From Helicoverpa zea (taxonomy: Eukaryota > Arthropoda > Insecta > Lepidoptera > Noctuidae): 64,000 bases of DNA. Shown here in pieces: positions 57,988 to 64,000 of this stretch (the first letter of the stretch is position 1; each line of letters starts with the position of its first letter). The stretch covers positions 3,541,501 through 3,605,500 of the forward strand of contig NC_061452.1 in NCBI RefSeq assembly GCF_022581195.2. Reading direction: 5' to 3'. A program made the translations under genes and the position numbers. Under the pieces are notes generated by a model, which did no database searches, was not told the origin of the DNA, and saw only the letters and a program-made list of their open reading frames with translations.

Positions 57988-58348
57988 AAAACTAGAAAAT
58001 AAAAAAATAGTTTCTTACCTGTCAACCTACGTAGGTGGTCCCGGTCATATTAAACTAAAATAAAAACGTGGGGCCCATTAACTATTGCTGTAGTACTTTC
58101 TTCTAGAGGTATAATAGGTGTGGATTGCATCGACTTACTATAATCGTAACTGGAGATTTTGACAATCAATAATCAGCCGTAGCGGCTTCACCAGCGAACG
58201 CCGAGCTCATGATCTACCAAAGTATAAAGATATGCTTTGCCATAGGTAGGATTTCACAGGGGCCCCACGTTTTTATTTTAGTTTAATATGACCGGGACCA
58301 CCTACGTAGGTTGACAGGTAAGAAACTATTTTTTTATTTTCTAGTTTT
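57988..58348. repeat. Perfect 89-bp-arm inverted repeat
   Basis: Arms 57988-58076 and 58260-58348 are exact reverse complements over 89 bases, around a 183-base spacer. Each arm contains the palindromes CCTACGTAGG and GGGCCC. A third piece of the outer arm (TTTTTTATTTTCTAG) follows at ~58398-58412. No flanking target duplication and no coding frame. It may be a fold-back transposon or a recent inverted duplication. Confidence 0.95.
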
Positions 58349-58545
58349 CAGTGCACATAAGATAAAACCGTTTAACTTAAACGTTTTTTTACCGATTTTT
58401 TATTTTCTAGTTTTTAGTATTTAATGAAAATGCGTACCGAATATTCCTCATTCTATCTAATTCATTTAGTGTATCATTATTACACGGTCTCTTACCTGAC
58501 AATTTATTACAATCTAATTCCTCAATACATAGCCCTTCCAGATAC

Positions 58546-58742
58546 TTTTTTTTTTAACAACCCCAAAAATCATCACATGACCTCTCCTGCTGTGGGTCAG
58601 CAGCGGTGAGGGAGTGTCAGACTCTTGACTAGAAACCGTTTTGTTCCGTCGTAGGCCTTTTATGTACCAGGGCCGCGGTAACTCTTTCGAACAATCTCGC
58701 AGCCCAGGCAGGCCTTGGCCCTGTTGGGCCCCGCTGGAGTTA
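58546..58742 (-). mobile_element. Short poly-A retroposon (copy E), longer 5' part
   Basis: Minus strand: the same body as copies A-D (GGTTTCTAGTC..AGAGTCTGACACTCCCTCAC) with the tail at 58546-58555. It continues ~35 bp further 5' into G+C-rich sequence (GGGGCCCAACAGGGCC), which suggests the copies are truncated forms of a longer LINE. No target duplication found. Confidence 0.72.
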
Positions 58743-58751
58743 CTGACAGTT

Positions 58752-59564
58752 TTCTACTTGTGAAGCCCTTTCATTTGATACCCGTATTGGTGGGATTGAT
58801 AAAAAATTGTTATCAGCCATTTGGTAGCGGCGGCCATCTTAGATTTCAATTTTGCATAGTAAATTGTATTCTACTTGTTGAGACCTTTCATTTGATACCC
58901 ATGTTGATGGGATTGATAAAACCTACGTTATCCGCCATTTTATAGCGGCCGCCATCTTGGATTTAATTTTTTATAGTATATTGTATTCTGTTTGTTGAGC
59001 CCTTTCATTTGATACCCATATTGATGGGATTGATAAAACCTACGTTATCCGCCATCTTAGATTTCAATTTTGCATAGTAAATTGTATTCTACTTGTTGAG
59101 ACCTTTCATTTGATACCCATGTTGATGGGATTTATAAAACTTAAGTTATCCGCCATTTTGTAGAGGCCGCCATCTTGGATTTTAATTTTATATAGTACAT
59201 TGTATTCTACTGGTTGAGAACTTTCATTTGATACCCATGTTGATGGGATTTATAAAACCTAAGTTATCCGCCATTTTGTAGAGGCCGCCATCTTGGATTT
59301 TAATTTTATATAGTACATTGTATTCTACTGGTTGAGAACTTTCATTTGATACCCATGTTGATGGGATTTATAAAACCTAAGTTATCCGCCATTTTGTAGC
59401 GGCCGCCATCTTGGATTTCAATTTTTTATAGTATATTGTATTCTGCTTGTTGAGCCCTTTCATTTGATACCCATATTGATGGGATTGATAAAATCTACGT
59501 TATCCGCCATTTTGTGCCGGCGGCCATATTGGATTTACAATGTTATTGATATTACTATATTGTA
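58752..59564 (+). repeat. Seven-unit tandem array, ~117-bp period
   Basis: Units start at 58752, 58869, 58986, 59087, 59205, 59323 and 59441. Lengths are 117, 117, 101, 118, 118, 118 and ~124. Each has CATTTGATACCC and TGATGGGATT, and most have two ATGGCGG-type sites on the minus strand. Unit 3 has lost ~16 bp between the two CCGCCAT boxes. Units 4-6 are nearly identical, so expansion was recent. The array begins ~10 bp after retroposon copy E and runs into a LINE-like stretch (TTCAGATTAATCGGTTGAC) to ~59690. Confidence 0.93.
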
Positions 59565-62511
59565 TTGTCATCGGAATTAAAGGTGTATACAAAATTTCAG
59601 ATTAATCGGTTGACAGGAAGAGGGTGAAATTTGAATTACTAAATTTGACCCAAGAATGAATAAATAAAACAAACGGGGTAAGCTAAAAAATAAAACCGTT
59701 TAAAAAAACAAATGATTATTACAAATATGTAAGTAAACAATACGTGAATGCGCCGATCGTTTGGCTAAAAAGTGTTTTTCTATTAGACACAGTTTAGCTT
59801 TGTCTATTACAAATTATTGTAATTAAGTAAAGGTACGCAAAATAAATAAATGTTTTTTTCCTATTAGCGCGCCTGTGATATTGTTTAATTTTAGACAGTT
59901 TCTGAAAAGTGTTTTTTATCTCTAACCATTGCCATTTTTTGACGAGCCTCAAACATCCACTCAACTATTTCCTAATAACGCTATACAGGATTTCTTTAAT
60001 AATTTACTTTTAATTTATTTTTATACCACCAAAATTACACGACCCATTATAAAATCACCCTTACCCGTGACGCCGCCCCTTATTCAAATATCTCCCAGAC
60101 GTGGTAGGATGCTAATTACGTAGCCTAGGGTGTCTACAACCCTATTCAGGACGCTACCGGTATTATACAGATAGGATTTGACTTAGATTTGATTGTGTGT
60201 GACTTGGGTGCTTTAGAATTGTGGATTAATAAATTCGGGGTTATATTAAAATCCCATGATTGTGTTTGAAGCTAATTATAAGTGGCAAATAGTAGAGATA
60301 AATCGATTAGCAGCTCAGTTCACAGCACAAGAACACTCCAACCATTGTTATCATCGAAAATTTCATAAGGAAGAAAATGAATCATAAGCGACAACATTGC
60401 TGAATACAGCGAGATTGGTCAATATGCCATTCTTGCTAACCTTTCATGTTGCCATGTTAAAATCTTGTTCAAAGCATTCAAGTCAAAGGTCTAAAACTCA
60501 AAAGAATAGACTTAGCACAACAGAACCACTATGAGTTAACTACTGCAGTACCTACCTGAGTAGGTAGGTAGGGTTTAAGTATGGTAATAGATCGGAGTAC
60601 TACTCCTACAAATGGATCCTCTAATATACCTACACAAAAAGAACCAAGTATGATACCCACTCAAACACATGTAGGGACACCTATAAACAAAAAGACAACA
60701 TGATCCTCAACTGTTTATTTGTAATAAACAAATAAAACAGACATCAAAAGCGGAGGAGCGTTTGGGTTCCCATTTCCTATTAAACGAGGCACGGGAGCGT
60801 TAACTCTTGTGAACAACAAACACGCTCGTATTGAAATGTGTTACGTACTATTGTATAAGATGCTCGTTTTGTAGCCAGGGATATTAAGGCTTTGGTAAAG
60901 GTGGTTAAGGCTCTGTAGTGTAAGATATTTGTTTCGTATAACTTGGTTTAGTAGTTACAAGATGAGAAGAGGGTCATTCATATGACGTCGGCCGTACAGG
61001 CCATAGGTTCAAAATTATTGCCTTCAGCAATATATAATCTGCCAGACAATATTTCAGGTTTCGCTATCGTCACTTCGGCAGTTAATACCTTTTAATAATT
61101 AACGGTAATCCTGTATGTCATAGATATCTCTAGATATTTTTTTGTTAAGTTCAATTTCAATAAAGATAGTACCTAAAGAAATGTAACGTAGTCTTAATTT
61201 AACTCAAGGGTTTTTCTCGAGAAACAATTTCAAACGAAAAGGATTAAGATCTCCCCAATCTAGAGAAGATGAAATCCAAATAAAATTCAAGTACCTATCT
61301 AAAAATTCCCACAAAGCACTCCGAATATAGAATTCAGAAGAACAAGCACCATTTAAAAGTAAACACAGACCTTTTAAATTTTTGTTTAAATATTAAAAAG
61401 CGTCTGAGTGTAGGTAAATCTATTTGGCGTTTCGCAACATTTTAATAGAATTACGCCGGGGTCCGGGCTGCCTAAAAGCTCGGATATAATATCATTACTT
61501 TCGTTTTCGTCAGAGAGCGCGACACTAAACCAATTATGAGGAGTTTTGAACGTAGTTTTTGGTGTAGCCGGCCTATCGCGTTTCAAAGGGTTGCGTTTTT
61601 AATGGGCGAGGTATATGTATAGAACATTTTTAGATGAAAATGTTGGGTGTAATTTTTTCTTATTGCGTGTTCGTGGGATTTTTAACGATGATTTCCTACT
61701 TAAATATGTTTTATTGCATAATTCATTGAACACTTTTTGTGAAATAAATATATAAAATAAATCCAACCAGTTGACTTTACAAATTATTAAACCGATGAAT
61801 TTTATATAAACAAATAAAAGAAACTGACTCCAAAAGTTACACATAATCTATAATTCCTTTCAAAACTCTGTTTTCACGAGACCACTGCATCCAACGATCT
61901 TCAAAACCCAATCAAAGTCACAACACCACACCTTATTAATTCACACAGACTTTCCTAATTACATCATCAGCTAGACAATGCAATATTTATACAGTATCAA
62001 CTATACAGATGTTCAGTAGCATCCAAAAAGTCTTTCCCTGTTCCCACCATTAAGTTAACGGTTCCTATAAATCTCTCTGGAAGGTTCCTCGCGATTCTTT
62101 TGTTTTCCTTGGTTCAGTGGAATCGAGACGCATCCGTAAATATTAACTTTGGTGAGCTAGGGCTTCCCTGAGTGGTCAGGTTGGTACATAAGCTGTTCGT
62201 CTCTATTAGGTTGCTGGGAAATTGGTTGTAGTGGTAAGATGGATTTGTGATTGCGCATGGAACTTTAACTAGAGCAAAGCGGCTGACGCTAGATTTAAAA
62301 ATCAAAATATTCAACAGTGGTAAACGGTAAACAAACGGGAAATACCAAGTTTCTGGATAGTTCTTTACTATAAGTCATAAGACGTGTAACCTTAGCTGGC
62401 ACAAACAGGGTTCTTTTTTATTTGGATATTTTCTTTTGTTCGAAGACACCAGTTGTTTTTCTGCTCTGAAAGAAACTATACTCATTTATGTGTCAGACAC
62501 CGCTGAATTAC
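59565..62511. other. Unassigned AT-rich DNA
   Basis: After the LINE-like tail to ~59690 no gene or element is recognised. A GTAGGTAGGTAGG run lies at ~60559-60571. Frames are up to 81 codons and lack motifs. Confidence 0.5.
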
Positions 62512-62895
62512 TAAAGGTGCATTTTAAAAGCCAGCTGCTGACTGCAGCTGCCGACCGCACTTGCAGTGACTGCATGAAATCGGTCGATATTTGAGGGTAC
62601 GTGCTGCTGCCGCTTCAATCCAAAACGATCCGAAACTTGCTCGCGGGAGGACTTAATGAGCGCATCCGGCCATGCTCTCGCTGTGGCGGCATATTGGGCT
62701 GACATAGTGTAGTCTCAATATATGACATGTCATCGACACGAAAGAAGATGAAGAAAAATCCAAAACGATTGTGCAAATGCTTACAAAACAGTAGAAGTAA
62801 CTATTGAGGTAATCTGTGGCAGTGGTGCAGCAGCAGCCGACTAAATGCAGTCACGGCAGTTGCAGTCGGCAGCTAGCATTGAAAACGCACCTTAA
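62512..62895. mobile_element. Harbinger-like MITE carrying a LINE fragment
   Basis: Element 62515-62892 with TAA on both sides (62512-62514, 62893-62895). The inverted ends are AGGTGCATTTTAAAAGCCAGCT and AGGTGCGTTTTCAATGCTAGC, then shared GCTGCCGAC / TGACTGCAT blocks. The 3-bp TAA duplication points to PIF/Harbinger. Its centre holds the retroposed fragment at 62630-62756. A related left end is at 32397. Confidence 0.78.
62617..62769 (+). mobile_element. LINE 3' fragment inserted in the MITE
   Basis: The insert 62630-62756 is bounded by a perfect 13-bp direct repeat AATCCAAAACGAT (62617-62629, 62757-62769) that belongs to the MITE. Codons 62632-62712 read ETCSREDLMSASGHALAV, then AAYWADIV and a stop, the same C-terminus as at 7513-7716. 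It ends in a GAAGATGAAGAAA tail. Confidence 0.88.
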
Positions 62896-63828
62896 GTATT
62901 ACCTGTATAGTTTGTAATCAATAATGTGTATTTATCGTCTCTTCAAGCGGTAACTAATGAGTTAATAATTTAAACATGTCTCGTCACTAAATAGCCGCAT
63001 TGTTTTCTACGAACGTGTAATCATTGTTTATACTGTGACTTTGCGTATGATTTTGTTTGTTTTGTAAGCAGTAGTTAATATTATGTGTTTGATAAAACAG
63101 CGTGTGTAATAATTATGGTTGGCGTAATGTATTTTCGTAATAAGTATTTATAAACAGAAAGATTACTCAAACTGGATAGATCACACATTTGTATCAAAAA
63201 CAGAAATGATCAAAAAAATCGACTACTGAGTATAATAATTTGGATTCAGATTATGTTCGAATTAAACGTAAATTATTGTAATTGGTATACATTTTGTTAT
63301 CAGACGTTTTACTGATAAAATAAGCACAGCGGTGATAAATTATTGCAGCCCCATATATCAATGAGATAACTTATGATAACATCACAAAACATTTGATAGT
63401 TTATTCATTGGATACCTATAGGTACAAATAGACGTAAACTAAATAAGGTTTTTTTGAAACTTGGAACTTTGTATTGAAATATATGTAGGAGGAGCCCAGA
63501 TTGGTCTTTAGCTGTAAGTATCAGACTGGAAACCGGTATGATGACTGCTATCGATAAAGTCAATGTGCTAAAAATACAGAAGGTATAAATCGCATTGTAA
63601 TTAATTCAAAAAAATCAGATCATATCACTAATAGTTAGGTAATATTCCTGTCAATTGGTGTAAATAAATGATAATAATAGTTACATAAGAAAACGAAGTG
63701 CGAAAGTTAATTAATATGTCTCATTGCCAATGTTTATTTATATGCAAGTGAAAGGTGAACGTGCGTTCATTTATAAATATCTATATGTCGCACAGTGAGT
63801 GGTCAAGAAATAGCGCGTACAGAAATAA
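62896..63828. other. Unassigned DNA upstream of the tRNA
   Basis: AT-rich, no recognised feature. Any upstream tRNA element cannot be told from sequence alone. Confidence 0.5.
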
Positions 63829-63901
63829 GTTTCCGTGGTGTAGCGGTTATCACATCTGCCTAACACGCAGAAGGCCCCCGGTTCGATCCCGGGCGGAAAC
63901 A
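63829..63901 (+). tRNA. tRNA-Val (anticodon AAC)
   Basis: A 73-nt intronless cloverleaf. The acceptor stem GTTTCCG pairs with CGGAAAC, with A as discriminator at 63901. The anticodon stem TCTGC/GCAGA encloses loop CTAACAC with AAC, decoding valine GUU and, by inosine, other GUN codons. The A-box-like TGGTGTAGCGG and the B box GGTTCGATCCC, the internal pol III promoter, are intact. It looks functional and is the only clear host gene here. It is not a SINE head: there is no tail or target duplication. Confidence 0.97.
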
Positions 63902-63904
63902 TAG

Positions 63905-63909
63905 TTTTT
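63905..63909 (+). terminator. RNA polymerase III terminator of tRNA-Val
   Basis: Five T residues starting four bases after the tRNA 3' end, the usual pol III stop signal. Confidence 0.85.
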
Positions 63910-64000
63910 GCCAAACAAAGTCTGATATAAGACTGGAACTATAGTTTTAATTAAAGACTACAAACATGAACTTAGTTACTATTTTTCGCATTTTTGCCTA

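Noticed and set aside
58752..59564. CRISPR-like regular repeats
   Set aside because: Units are contiguous, ~117 bp, with no unique spacers, in a eukaryotic genome; it is a minisatellite-type array.

Overview
This 64-kb window looks like lepidopteran (moth or butterfly) nuclear DNA. It is AT-rich, has no recognisable host protein-coding exon, and carries a dense, layered set of mobile elements. Pointers to Lepidoptera are tRNA-headed SINEs, an R1-clade LINE, jockey-superfamily LINEs with TAAA-type tails, RTE-type LINE ends with GAT tails, and a mariner with D34D spacing. The species cannot be named from this. The only non-mobile gene I can support is a complete tRNA-Val(AAC) at the right edge (63829-63901).

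Layout. 0-10 kb: SINE and MITE remnants, a LINE 3' end with a zinc-motif C-terminus, and a short retroposon with a poly-A tail and a 13-bp target duplication. 10.2-15 kb: a jockey-superfamily LINE on the minus strand with both ORFs open. 17-21.6 kb: a three-layer nest. A 5'-truncated LINE is split by a DNA transposon (31-bp inverted termini, AATT duplication), which is itself split by a 5'-truncated R1-clade LINE. A MITE abuts its left side. 21.8-28.4 kb: two SINEs with shared heads and different tails, a hAT-like MITE, a dead mariner and several dispersed repeat ends. 28.4-39 kb: mostly unassigned AT-rich DNA with small fold-back elements. 39.6-40.8 kb and 52.7-53.2 kb: more copies of the hAT-like MITE, two of them hit by later retroposons. 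53.7-55.9 kb: a dispersed repeat interrupted by a 1.84-kb element containing a near-perfect 155-bp-arm palindrome. 58-59.6 kb: a perfect 89-bp-arm inverted repeat, then a seven-unit tandem array rich in ATGGCGG (YY1/Pho-like) motifs. 62.5-62.9 kb: a Harbinger-like MITE carrying a LINE 3' fragment.

The elements fit a simple economy. Autonomous LINEs (jockey-type, R1, RTE) supply the reverse transcriptase that could move the SINEs and short retroposons. The DNA-transposon families here are internally deleted or inactivated and would need a transposase from elsewhere. Target-site duplications resolve several insertion orders. I see no operon, defence system or CRISPR. The most unusual structures are the triple nest with its unclassified DNA transposon, the two long inverted repeats, and the tandem array. 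Calls of 'nothing seen' mean that reading by eye gave no recognisable feature; short host exons or conserved non-coding elements could be missed.
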